Origin: Methylibium sp. Root1272
GTDB lineage: Bacteria; Pseudomonadota; Gammaproteobacteria; Burkholderiales; Burkholderiaceae_C
Length of the DNA stretch: 64,000 bases
Assembly: GCF_001425905.1 (NCBI RefSeq)
Contig: NZ_LMDY01000015.1
Coordinates: 230,790-294,789, forward strand
Reading direction: 5' to 3'
The position numbers and the translations under genes are program-made. A model generated the notes under the pieces. It was not told the origin of the DNA. It was given only the letters and a program-made list of their open reading frames with translations, and made no database searches. Shown piece by piece: positions 54,362-62,743 of this stretch; position 1 is the first letter of the stretch; every line of letters begins with the position of its first letter.

Positions 54362-55933
54362 CTAGCCCTGAAGGGAATCGTATCGCTCGAACTCAAACAA
54401 TGGAGGATTCTTCCGAGAGTTCAGCAAATCCGATTTGAATCGCCACGCATTCCAATCGACCGCGAGATCTCGACCCACCCTCGAATACGTATGCACGCAA
54501 TTCGTCTCCCCGCCGCCGCTCAGAGTTGCCACCAGACGCTCCTTGAGACCTTGCATCGAAATGGATTCGACGGCCAACAAATGCACGGCCCGCCCATAAC
54601 GCCCACGACAATCTTGAACCGGACGAATCCATTGGCCTTGCCATTGAAACCAAGGACCCGCGGGTCGACTCGAAGCTGCATCGACCCGCAGCGGGTTCAT
54701 CGTCACCGGCCGCCAATTCTTGTTCAGCGCCGATGAATGATATAGATGCAGGGTGTCGTAAAGACGCATGTCGTATGGCGAATCATCGACACTCTCAGCA
54801 TTGATTTGACCCGGGCCACTCGCCGTCAGCCACCATCCTGCATCGTTTCGATGCAAAGTGGCATCGGCCAATCGAACTTGTGTCAACAGCTCGGCAACTG
54901 GCTCCCATTCATAGGGGAAATTCTTCGCCTGATAAAGAACGACGTTTCCGCGCCCGCCACTTTCCGGCAACATATACCAGGCATCGTCGCACTTGAAGAT
55001 TTGCGGATAGGATAGGTGACACGACTCTTCCAACACGACCTCAGGCTCACTGCATCTACCGGTCTCGTCGATGGACACGCAGACGATTCGCCCTTTCGGG
55101 GACACGACTGAATCTTCCTCGAAGAATACCCATAGCAATTGATCTTCACGCGCCACGAAGGGGTCGGCCCAAATCTTGTCGATCGGTGGAACGAAATCGA
55201 TACCGTGCTTTTCGTCACTTGGCCATAGCTGATGTGGATCGAGGTTTTGATAAACCCGAAACGACCATTGATCATTCGCCGTCACCCGGTGGACCATGTG
55301 GCGAAAAGCGCGACTCAGCGTGCTGGCCCCTGCGGCAAAAGCCGCCGACACCTCGGGCACCGATAACAAGGTCGATTGCGGGAAGTCGGAAGCTTGGTCG
55401 GGCTGGCGAATGACATAGCCCACGAGATCAAGCAGCCGTGCCGCGGCGGCATCCATCGATCTCGCAATGGAGTGATCTTTCAGCGCACAGCGCCAAACCA
55501 GCTTGCGGGGGCTACCATTGCCTCGTCGACAAATTGCCTCGAGTTCTACGCTGCCGAGGCCACGCCGCAGGGCTCGCTCGACGGCGACGGCGAGGTCGCA
55601 CGCTGGCGCACCGTCGGCTCGCAGTTCTATCAAGTTATCTTGCCGGAGATGCCGGGCATCGGCCAGTGCAACGCAGACGCCGATGCCCTTCGCATCGCGC
55701 ACGCCGCCCTTCCCGTCGACAGCAAATCCCGCTCGCCGCAAAGATCCGGCACCAGCATTTCGGGCGGTGTCGAACAAGCCCGCAACCCCCAGGGGAAAGA
55801 ACGGAGCCGGATCCCTGACTGGAACTCCGATGATTTCCCCGTACCCGGCAAAGGTGTCGCGCAACAGATTGGCGATCGCCAAGACCCAGCGAGGATAATC
55901 ACCCGTGCGAGTCACCAAACGCCATGAATCCAT
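54362..55933 (-). CDS. Glucosamine inositolphosphorylceramide transferase-like (GINT1 N-domain) protein
   Basis: A 523-residue protein from the ATG at 55933 (a GTG at 55951 is an alternative). From about residue 230 it resembles the beta-propeller-like N-terminal domain of plant GINT1 and related bacterial proteins: KIWADPFVAREDQLLWVFFEED, LSYPQIFKCDDAWYMLPES, LADATLHRNDAGWWLTAS and SSRPAGPWFQWQGQWIRPVQDCRGRYG. The first 220 residues are GC-richer and of unclear family. The last gene of the minus-strand glycan operon, its TAG stop lies in the CTAG target of the IS481 relic, so the original C-terminus may be altered. Function is inferred only. Confidence 0.7.
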   Translation of the reverse strand: MDSWRLVTRTGDYPRWVLAIANLLRDTFAGYGEIIGVPVRDPAPFFPLGVAGLFDTARNAGAGSLRRAGFAVDGKGGVRDAKGIGVCVALADARHLRQDNLIELRADGAPACDLAVAVERALRRGLGSVELEAICRRGNGSPRKLVWRCALKDHSIARSMDAAAARLLDLVGYVIRQPDQASDFPQSTLLSVPEVSAAFAAGASTLSRAFRHMVHRVTANDQWSFRVYQNLDPHQLWPSDEKHGIDFVPPIDKIWADPFVAREDQLLWVFFEEDSVVSPKGRIVCVSIDETGRCSEPEVVLEESCHLSYPQIFKCDDAWYMLPESGGRGNVVLYQAKNFPYEWEPVAELLTQVRLADATLHRNDAGWWLTASGPGQINAESVDDSPYDMRLYDTLHLYHSSALNKNWRPVTMNPLRVDAASSRPAGPWFQWQGQWIRPVQDCRGRYGRAVHLLAVESISMQGLKERLVATLSGGGETNCVHTYSRVGRDLAVDWNAWRFKSDLLNSRKNPPLFEFERYDSLQG

Positions 55934-56042
55934 GGCCCGGTATTCAATCACGACCGATGGTTATCGATGTAATGGACAGCATCCAGTCACCCTCAATTCT
56001 CTATCTACGCGCAGCAGATCAGTATCGAACACTTCATGGACA

Positions 56043-56888
56043 TTACAATGAAAGCAGTGTGAAATCCGGATTCCGATTCGTCGCGACGTAAAGCAGTGCG
56101 GCCGCGTGGAAAAGACGCTGCCATCTTGCCTTGCGTTCTTTGGGAAACTTCGAAATCATTATCTTTAATACCCGAATGAATTTTGCGCGAAGCGTTCGGT
56201 CTTCAATAATATTGTATTCAACGACTTTGCGACCGCCAAACTCTTCCTTGAACCTGTTGACCAAGAGCAGCGCCTTGTCTTCCACCCCTGCATACCAGCC
56301 GCAAAAATCGTAAATAGGACAGCCTTGATCCTTGAGGAACAGCATCTCGCGCCAATGCAGCAGTCGATTGGCTTGTCCGATCACCTTTCGAAGCGACTGG
56401 TCGGCCGTCGGCAGACTCGCTGAATACAGCACGACAAATCTATCACCCGTCCGTAAGCTAGCATGCCACACCAGTGTTTCCTGATCTCGAATGACACGGC
56501 TGAGCACCAGTCGATCGGATTCATGCAGCGCCCGTAGGCGAGGAGCCCAGATTGGCCAAATAGACTTGCTGCGTGAAAAATCATCGTAGAAGTTCAGGAA
56601 CTCCGCGAGTTGAGCTGCAGAGGCTCTTTCTATTATCTCGACCGCGACGCTCTCGTCAGCTTCGGCCGCGCGGATCTGCGATCGCGTGTTGCGATCGAAC
56701 GACGATAATATTTTCTGCGGCTGCGGCGTCAAATCGATCAGCAGAGTATGGAATTCCTCGTTGCGCTTGCCCGGTATCGGCGAGATCGACTGATTTCGCG
56801 CAACGATATCGTATTTTCCGGCCTGCTCTGGCTCATTGAACCAGAGCTCCTGACAGCGCAATTTCTCGCGCGATCTGAAAATGATCAT
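56043..56888 (-). CDS. FemAB-like / GNAT acyltransferase
   Basis: A 281-residue protein with a FemAB-like GNAT fold. The central KILSSFDRNTRSQIRAAEADESVAVEII and the C-terminal CPIYDFCGWYAGVEDKALLLVNRFKEEFGG contain the YDFxG...FKxxFGG signature. FemAB relatives transfer aminoacyl or acyl groups to glycans or peptidoglycan. Codon content is clearly lower in GC than the window average. It sits between the AKR-like and GINT-like genes in the minus-strand operon, so modification of a polysaccharide is likely but unproven. Confidence 0.7.
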   Translation of the reverse strand: MIIFRSREKLRCQELWFNEPEQAGKYDIVARNQSISPIPGKRNEEFHTLLIDLTPQPQKILSSFDRNTRSQIRAAEADESVAVEIIERASAAQLAEFLNFYDDFSRSKSIWPIWAPRLRALHESDRLVLSRVIRDQETLVWHASLRTGDRFVVLYSASLPTADQSLRKVIGQANRLLHWREMLFLKDQGCPIYDFCGWYAGVEDKALLLVNRFKEEFGGRKVVEYNIIEDRTLRAKFIRVLKIMISKFPKERKARWQRLFHAAALLYVATNRNPDFTLLSL

Positions 56889-56957
56889 GAAAGAAGACGC
56901 TCGTCAGCCAAGCAAGAAAATACGCTCACGACCGCTCATGCCGGCGGCGCGGTTAGA

Positions 56958-57842
56958 TCAGGTAACTTGTCCGACAGACAACTCGTCGATTAGCGTCTTG
57001 GTCTGCTTGATATTTGCCCTGCTCGATGCACCGAACACAATCGATTCGATATTGGGCTGGTCACACACATAAGACAAAGCAGCCCGCGGCGAAATGGCTC
57101 CCGACGCAAACACCGACATGGCGACCGGCCTGAATTTCCGGGTGGCAATGATATCTTCATAAAGCTTGATGCCGCCGCACATTCTGAAGCCGATCTTGTT
57201 TATATTCGAACAGACGATGGGATTCTGAATCCCCTGCGCTTCGAGTATATCGAGCATTTTCGGAAGATTCATCGTAATGAATCCTGGCTCGGCATTGTAC
57301 TTTTCACGCACATGGTCCGCGAAGAAACGAAACATCTCGTTCATGCCGAGTCCCATCAGCAGATCGCTGATCACGTTCTGAATGAAGATGACGGGCGTGT
57401 TCAACCCATGAAACATCTTCATCTCTGCGTCGATCAGCAATTTCAGAATGGTCTGAGCATCCTTCCCTGCTAGTGCGACGCCGCCTTTGAGCATCGCACC
57501 TAATGCACCATCGGTTGGCAGGAACATCCGCAACGCGTCTACCATGCCATGCTCGGTGACGGCGTTGGCATACTTGTGTGCATAAGGCATGCAAGGATAG
57601 AAAATATAATCAGGGTATTTTTCTTTGTTATCCCTGAAATAATCACATATTTTTGCAACTCGATCGTGCGTGGTGCACATGAAAGTCCTGACACCTTCTT
57701 GATAAGCAGTGTCGAGCACGTCGATCACTGCCTGAAGGTCTTGAAAGCGCATCGACTGAGCGCGCGCCTTCTCTTCGGACATGTGATTGACGCCAAAAAA
57801 CTGATTGTCGCCGAACAAAACTCTGTCCATACGGTGATTCAT
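56958..57842 (-). CDS. Conserved TIM-barrel-like protein of EPS loci, unknown function
   Basis: A 294-residue protein of a family recurring in capsule and exopolysaccharide clusters (recall-based) without an assigned activity. It opens MNHRMDRVLFGDNQFFGVNHMSEEKAR, and the repeated alpha/beta pattern (RTFMCTTHDR, GFITMNLPKML, PIVCSNINKIGFRMCGG, VAMSVFASGAISPRAALSYVC, IESIVFGASSRANI) fits an aldo-keto-reductase-like barrel. The strictly conserved AKR Asp/Tyr/Lys/His tetrad is not clearly visible. A purine-rich GAGAAG ribosome-binding site precedes the ATG. It is nine bases after the oxidoreductase gene. Confidence 0.75.
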   Translation of the reverse strand: MNHRMDRVLFGDNQFFGVNHMSEEKARAQSMRFQDLQAVIDVLDTAYQEGVRTFMCTTHDRVAKICDYFRDNKEKYPDYIFYPCMPYAHKYANAVTEHGMVDALRMFLPTDGALGAMLKGGVALAGKDAQTILKLLIDAEMKMFHGLNTPVIFIQNVISDLLMGLGMNEMFRFFADHVREKYNAEPGFITMNLPKMLDILEAQGIQNPIVCSNINKIGFRMCGGIKLYEDIIATRKFRPVAMSVFASGAISPRAALSYVCDQPNIESIVFGASSRANIKQTKTLIDELSVGQVT

Positions 57843-57851
57843 CTTCTTCTC

Positions 57852-58946
57852 TCAGCTAAACAGTTTGCCAATCAGACCTTTGCGATCAGTGCGCGAGGCT
57901 GCACGCGCAGCCGGCACCGGGGCTTTTTCGCCGGTCTCGCTCTCCGACAAGATCATCTCGACGATCTTGTCTGTCGCAAGTGCAGACTTGAAACTGTTCT
58001 GGCCATTGGTGCGCTTTTCCTTGATACTTTGGACGAAGTAGTCGATCTGCGCCGAGTATTCCTCGCCACGCAGGTAATACCACACCTCTTCCGTGAGGTC
58101 CGTCGTGTAGCGAACTGTCCACCCCTCTTCGATCCCGGGCAACGAAGGGTGCGGTTCGCGCAAAAAGATCTGACACTCCTGCCGGTCAGCAGTGATGCGG
58201 CCGTTGGTCCCCCAAACAGAGATTTTCGTCGACATCTTCCGATAGCTTTCGTCGCTCCAATTGACGGCCAATTGACCGCTTGCGCCGTCGGCGAACTCGA
58301 ACGAGCAATAAACCTCGTCTTCGACATCGTTCGAGAAAATCCGGTTCAGCACGCTCCCGTGCACCGAGGTCGGCGCCTCGAACACGAAGTTGACCAGATC
58401 GATAGCGTGGCATGCGTAGTCGTAGAGCGCGCCCCCGCCCTGGTTCTTCGCAGACCGCCAGGTCATGCCCTTCTGCCTTAGGACGACCGGCCCATATGCT
58501 TCTGCCCGGACATGGTGAATCTTGCCGAGGGCACCCGACTTCACGACACGAGCCGCTTCCTTGAATGCACCGACGAAACGGTAGTGATATCCAACCTGAC
58601 TCACGCGCCCTTTCTGCTCTGCCAAGTCGACGAGCCTCTGACCATCGTTCGAATCAAGGACGAAGGGTTTTTCGCAAAACACGTGCAACCCACGCTCGAG
58701 CGCCTTCGTCACCATGCCGGCATGCAGCGTGGACGGCGTCGCGACGAGCAGCGCATCCAGTTGCTCCTTGGCAAGCATTTCGTCGAAACTGGCATAGCAT
58801 TTTAGATTTGAATACTTCGTCAGTATATCAGTCAAATATGTAGTGGTATCGCATGCAGCCACAAGCTCTACATCCGGATGTGCCCGAACGATCGCAAGAT
58901 GCGATAAACCCATTTTACCCAAGCCAACCATGGCAATCCTAATCAC
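57852..58946 (-). CDS. Gfo/Idh/MocA family oxidoreductase
   Basis: A 364-residue NAD(P)-dependent sugar oxidoreductase. The N-terminal Rossmann motif is IRIAMVGLGKMGLSHLAIVRAH, and the family signature HVFCEKPFVLDSNDGQRLVDLA contains the EKP triad. GGGALYDYACHAIDLVNFVF holds the typical C-terminal histidine. It probably oxidises or reduces a nucleotide-linked or free sugar in polysaccharide synthesis. In the same operon as the AKR-like gene (gap of nine bases) and GT4 gene (gap 48). Confidence 0.88.
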   Translation of the reverse strand: MIRIAMVGLGKMGLSHLAIVRAHPDVELVAACDTTTYLTDILTKYSNLKCYASFDEMLAKEQLDALLVATPSTLHAGMVTKALERGLHVFCEKPFVLDSNDGQRLVDLAEQKGRVSQVGYHYRFVGAFKEAARVVKSGALGKIHHVRAEAYGPVVLRQKGMTWRSAKNQGGGALYDYACHAIDLVNFVFEAPTSVHGSVLNRIFSNDVEDEVYCSFEFADGASGQLAVNWSDESYRKMSTKISVWGTNGRITADRQECQIFLREPHPSLPGIEEGWTVRYTTDLTEEVWYYLRGEEYSAQIDYFVQSIKEKRTNGQNSFKSALATDKIVEMILSESETGEKAPVPAARAASRTDRKGLIGKLFS

Positions 58947-58994
58947 ACAAGCTCCTTTTTAATTCGAATATCATTTCAATTCCGCAAGCCATTT

Positions 58995-60059
58995 CTATTT
59001 TTCCAAAATGGCCGAATACAATTCATCAATGCTTCTGGAAACGTAATTTGACGAGAACCCCTGCTCGATCCGCTTCAAGGCCTTCCGGCCCATGGCTTGA
59101 CGGAGCGATGCATCCGATACCAGGCTGACCAGCGCCGTCGTGAGCGCGGGGATATCACCCGGGCTGATAAGGAAGCCTTCTTCTCCCTCACGAACCAGTT
59201 CCGGAATTCCGCCCACCGTGGTGGACACGATCGGTAATTTCCACGACATCGCTTCCAGGATGCTCATAGGCAGCCCCTCGTTGTAGGACGGCAGAACGTA
59301 GATCGCCGCGCCACGAAGCAAGGCCTGCTTCTCGTCGCCGACAACCCATCCGCGGAATTCCACGGCGTGCTCGACACCGAGTTCTCGGACCAAGTCCTGC
59401 GCTCGCTCCATCTCGCCTTTGCCACCGATCTGCAGGCGTACGTTCGTGCACTGGCGAAGTACGCCCTGCAACGCGCGCAACAGGTCATAGACCCCCTTGC
59501 GTTCGCCAATCTCGCCGAGAAACAGGATGTTGATGCACTCGTCGCCAGCGGCATCGAACGGGTATGCCTTCGGCAATGCCACACCGTTCGGAATCACGCG
59601 CACGCGCGCAGCCGGTTCGATCGAAAGGATGTAGTCCTTCCAACTTTCCGACAGCACGATGACCGCATTCGCCTTGCGAAGCTGCCAGCGAATCATGCTC
59701 AGCCGCCACTGCGGCTGCTGCGCGACGAATTCCTTGGTGCGGGACCCGTGAAGATGCAGGATGACCGGCACCTTGCAGAAATGAGCCAACGACGCAAATA
59801 TCGACTTCCGCCAAAAACTCCCATACGCCGCGACATGGCAATGAAGCCCATCCACTTCGCCGCGCGCGAGCAACCCGATAAATCGAAACAGCGCAGCGCA
59901 AAATACCTTGAAACGCACCAAATAGCCGCCCTCGACGTGCGTATCGATCAACGATACGCCCCATTTGTCGAATATGCCATCGTCTCGATAACCCTCAACC
60001 ACTGAGCGCATTCCGCCCCGTGCAACGGTACACAGCATCACGATCATGGCAGTACTCAT
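58995..60059 (-). CDS. Glycosyltransferase family 4 protein
   Basis: A 354-residue GT-B retaining glycosyltransferase. The acceptor domain has VPVILHLHGSRTKEFV; the donor-binding domain shows VRVIPNGVALPKAY, INILFLGEIGERKGVYDLL and the EX7E-like motif in LPSYNEGLPMSILEAMSWKLPIVSTTVGGIPELV. It adds a sugar to the lipid-linked repeat unit. The sugar is not predictable. It lies 21 bases after the Alg13-like gene. Confidence 0.9.
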   Translation of the reverse strand: MSTAMIVMLCTVARGGMRSVVEGYRDDGIFDKWGVSLIDTHVEGGYLVRFKVFCAALFRFIGLLARGEVDGLHCHVAAYGSFWRKSIFASLAHFCKVPVILHLHGSRTKEFVAQQPQWRLSMIRWQLRKANAVIVLSESWKDYILSIEPAARVRVIPNGVALPKAYPFDAAGDECINILFLGEIGERKGVYDLLRALQGVLRQCTNVRLQIGGKGEMERAQDLVRELGVEHAVEFRGWVVGDEKQALLRGAAIYVLPSYNEGLPMSILEAMSWKLPIVSTTVGGIPELVREGEEGFLISPGDIPALTTALVSLVSDASLRQAMGRKALKRIEQGFSSNYVSRSIDELYSAILEK

Positions 60060-60080
60060 GCTCTCGTCAACGTCATCGCA

Positions 60081-60569
60081 CTAGACTGCGCGGACGAAAC
60101 TTCTGACTTTATCAATTAGTTCGATCGAAGCATAAGGTGAGGCGGCGTCGATTGCATGATTCATTTTGCCGTCAATGAAACTCGTCAGAAGTTCTTCGAT
60201 TTCTCTTTCGTCATTGGCGACCCAGACGCCAGGTCGACCACGCAACCATTCTGTTCCATGCACCTGGTGATCGGAGGTGGCCTCGCCGAGCGACATTCTT
60301 CTCGGCAACAGTATGACTGGTTTCTTTGCCTGCATCGCGGAAATGATAGAACCCATTCCGAGATGGGCCACCATCAGATCACAATTCCTGATGGCGTTTG
60401 AAAAATCGTCGGGCGGTAGTGAGCGAATCCATTTCGAATTCTGCGGCAGATAAGCTCCAGCCCCGATCTGCATGCTGATATCTTTATAATTATTGTGTCC
60501 TGCCCATCGATCCACCGTGCGCACGAGCCGGTCGAAAGGAAACATCGAGCCGATCGTCACGAAAATCAT
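60081..60569 (-). CDS. Alg13-like glycosyltransferase subunit (PssE-type)
   Basis: A 162-residue protein matching the catalytic half of two-subunit GlcNAc-type glycosyltransferases (Alg13/PssE/EpsE). MIFVTIGSMFPFDRLVRTVDRWA is the family N-terminus; DLMVAHLGMGSIISAMQAKKPVILLPRR is the donor-binding region. Its start overlaps the Alg14-like stop by ATGA, so both are made together and form the active enzyme at the membrane. Confidence 0.88.
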   Translation of the reverse strand: MIFVTIGSMFPFDRLVRTVDRWAGHNNYKDISMQIGAGAYLPQNSKWIRSLPPDDFSNAIRNCDLMVAHLGMGSIISAMQAKKPVILLPRRMSLGEATSDHQVHGTEWLRGRPGVWVANDEREIEELLTSFIDGKMNHAIDAASPYASIELIDKVRSFVRAV

Positions 60570-61018
60570 AGCGTCCGCCCCCAGTACTCGATGCGGTTTT
60601 CGTGGGCAATCTCTTCCCACTGGCTGACGCACCGAGTTGCCACCTTCGACGCTTTGCGTCCCGAGGTCGACAACTCCTTGCAATTGGCAATGCTGTCGAT
60701 CCAAAGCGTTCGCGCACCGACCAGGCGCCCGAAACTGATGCAGATCAGCGCCGGCGCTGATCCCGTCGTAACTATCACGTCTGGCCGCTCGCGCAGCACG
60801 ATCCAAAACATCCGGAGGATCACGGCGAAGAAGGCCAGCTTGTTCTTTCGCGATGCATCCTTGAAAGAGTAGAACCGGTGTCCCGGCACCTCCACAGCGG
60901 ACGCCGCATGCACACTCGCATACACCACCTCGCAGCCATCGAACGCCGGCCGCAATCTCAGCAACTGCACCCAATGACCTCCGCCCGAGGCAATTGCCAA
61001 TACTTTTCTATTCCTCAC
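60566..61018 (-). CDS. Alg14-like membrane-anchor glycosyltransferase subunit (PssD-type)
   Basis: A 150-residue partner of the Alg13-like subunit. MRNRKVLAIASGGGHWVQLLRLRPAF carries the GGGH motif typical of Alg14/PssD; PDVIVTTGSAPALICISFGRLVGARTLWIDSIANCKELSTSGR is the acceptor-domain core. A short hydrophobic segment (KLAFFAVILRMFWIVL) can bind the membrane. First gene of the minus-strand glycan operon; the intergenic region to the divergent deacetylase is AT-rich and should contain its promoter. Confidence 0.88.
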   Translation of the reverse strand: MRNRKVLAIASGGGHWVQLLRLRPAFDGCEVVYASVHAASAVEVPGHRFYSFKDASRKNKLAFFAVILRMFWIVLRERPDVIVTTGSAPALICISFGRLVGARTLWIDSIANCKELSTSGRKASKVATRCVSQWEEIAHENRIEYWGRTL

Positions 61019-61302
61019 GTGACAATCCGATATTGAACTGATTCAACAGAATATCACCCCAAAACTCTTAAATGAAGGAGTGAAGTTGACTCAATCTCCA
61101 AGCATGATTCGTGCTCAGAGTTGGTGAAAATTGGGGGGGTGCATCGCTGCAAACACCATAGTGTAGATAGGCTTGCGCAACTCGTCGGCGGGACCCGCAT
61201 TGAGCCAACAATGTTTCGGTGATACCGCACGCATCGGCCACGCAGACAACTCCTCACAATGAGAAGGATGCTCACTGTTCATGGCAGGAATGCGTAATCG
61301 GG
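61019..61302. other. AT-rich intergenic region between divergent glycan genes
   Basis: About 284 bases with no plausible gene on either strand. The base composition is distinctly lower in GC than the rest of the window. A TTGACT at 61093-61098 and several T/A-rich hexamers could be promoter parts for the divergent operons, but no full -35/-10 pair is convincing apart from the ChbG -10 box. Confidence 0.5.
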
Positions 61303-61314
61303 TAGCATCGCCGT
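61303..61314 (+). promoter_or_regulatory. -10-like TAGCAT six bases before ATG
   Basis: TAGCAT (61303-61308) ends six bases before the deacetylase ATG, again at the leaderless spacing. Confidence 0.35.
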
Positions 61315-62091
61315 ATGAAGATCACGATTACGGCCGATGACTACGGCTGGTCACCCGATAGTGTCGAGGCCACTTCGGCGTGCCTCCTGGAGGGCTCGAT
61401 CACCAATGCTTCCTTGATGACGGGTGCGCCCGCCTTCGAACAGGCTCTAGCATTCTCCAAAAATAACTCCCAGTTCTGTTATGGAATTCATCTCACGCTG
61501 GCCGGCCGTGGTCGACTGCAACCCGCAGCGCCACGGGCAAATGTCGGCACGCTCCTGAATAAGGAAGGTCATCTCGGATCGCTGCAGCGTTTTCGCGCTT
61601 TAGCCTTGCTCGGGCGAATCGACCCCCGACATATCGAAGTAGAAATCGGCGCACAAATCGCCTTGGCGCGAGACGCGGGAGTTTCGATTGCCTATGTGGA
61701 TTCGCATCACCATGTCCACAAATTACCCATGGTGACCGAAGCATTGAATCGGGTATTGCCTAAATTTGGCATTGATCGTGTCAGATGCGTTCAGAATTTC
61801 TACGTCAAACCCGCCCACACCAAGCCGACCTACTGGTTCGGAAAATTTCAAGACCAGAAACTGCGAAAGCGCTGGAAAACGACCGACTGGTTTTACATGC
61901 CGGCCACATTGCTGGAAACCGGTTGGCAGGAACCACTGTTGCAGCGTTTGCCATCGAATACGCTGGAAATCGGAGCGCACCCCGGAACTGTCGAAGATTG
62001 GCGCAAGATAGAGTTCGACGACATTCGCGCTTTCGCCCGCTTGGCCCGAGCGGCTCGTCATGAACTGGTCAGTTGGGTGGACATCGTGTAG
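61315..62091 (+). CDS. ChbG/HpnK (YdjC-like) carbohydrate deacetylase
   Basis: A 258-residue YdjC-family deacetylase. Metal-binding and catalytic motifs are ITADDYGWS (Asp8, Asp9), YVDSHHHVHKLP (His131-133, His135) and EIGAHPG. These enzymes remove N-acetyl groups from amino sugars such as chitobiose or hopanoid intermediates. In this locus the likely role is de-N-acetylation of a glycan precursor or polymer, complementing the dehydrogenase and transferases, which is inference. It is divergent from the Alg14-like gene and convergent with the SCO gene. Confidence 0.85.
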   Translation: MKITITADDYGWSPDSVEATSACLLEGSITNASLMTGAPAFEQALAFSKNNSQFCYGIHLTLAGRGRLQPAAPRANVGTLLNKEGHLGSLQRFRALALLGRIDPRHIEVEIGAQIALARDAGVSIAYVDSHHHVHKLPMVTEALNRVLPKFGIDRVRCVQNFYVKPAHTKPTYWFGKFQDQKLRKRWKTTDWFYMPATLLETGWQEPLLQRLPSNTLEIGAHPGTVEDWRKIEFDDIRAFARLARAARHELVSWVDIV

Positions 62092-62139
62092 GACAACCTG
62101 GATTCACGGCGCCCCGACGGGAAGAGGATTCAGGTGCCA

Positions 62140-62742
62140 TCAAAGCTGTGCCAGTTGATTCATGATGTCGGCGACATAAGAGATCGTCGGGAATTCAGGG
62201 GTCCGATATCTGAGTCGAGCTTGACGATCGAAGAGATAGACCTGCCCGGTGTGCCCGTCGACGCCCCGATTGCGCCCCCCTAGGAAATCGAACAGCGCAT
62301 CGACATCCTGCAGTTTCGGTGCCGCAGCGCTCCATAGGCGATGCGCCCCGAAGCGCTCTTTCCAGCGACGCAAAGCCGCCGGATCATCGTTGAGCGGATC
62401 AATCGTCAGCGAAAGAAGTTGGGCACCGCGCACGGACTCGATCCTTTGCGCGACCCCGGCGAACAACGCGCCCTGGATCGGACAAATCGCGCTGCAGCCA
62501 GCAAACATCAACTGCACCGCCGTCACCTTGCTTCTCAGGCGATGTGGAAGATAGAAAGCCTGTCCATCGTCGCCGATCAAAGGAACCGAAAGCGCCGTCT
62601 GGGGGGGAACGACGGGCCCGAACGGCGCATGGGCCGGGGCCGCCGGTTGCGGGGCTGCCGTCACGCCCTCCAGACTCAAGCCACTCGCGATCCCGAACAA
62701 CAACAAGCGACGCCGATTCAAAATCTTCTCCAGGCGAGCCAA
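62140..62742 (-). CDS. SCO1/SenC family copper chaperone/thioredoxin-like protein
   Basis: A 200-residue membrane-anchored or secreted SCO protein (N-terminus RRRLLLFGIASGLSLEGVTAA). The copper-binding CxxxC motif is Cys83 and Cys87 in MFAGCSAICPIQ, and the distal histidine is His164 in DGHTGQVYLFDRQ. SCO proteins insert copper into cytochrome oxidase CuA or act as thiol reductants. No oxidase subunit genes are adjacent; instead it follows a cytochrome c gene and, beyond that, a discoidin-repeat protein, so the copper client is unknown. Confidence 0.88.
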   Translation of the reverse strand: MARLEKILNRRRLLLFGIASGLSLEGVTAAPQPAAPAHAPFGPVVPPQTALSVPLIGDDGQAFYLPHRLRSKVTAVQLMFAGCSAICPIQGALFAGVAQRIESVRGAQLLSLTIDPLNDDPAALRRWKERFGAHRLWSAAAPKLQDVDALFDFLGGRNRGVDGHTGQVYLFDRQARLRYRTPEFPTISYVADIMNQLAQL

Positions 62743-62743
62743 T

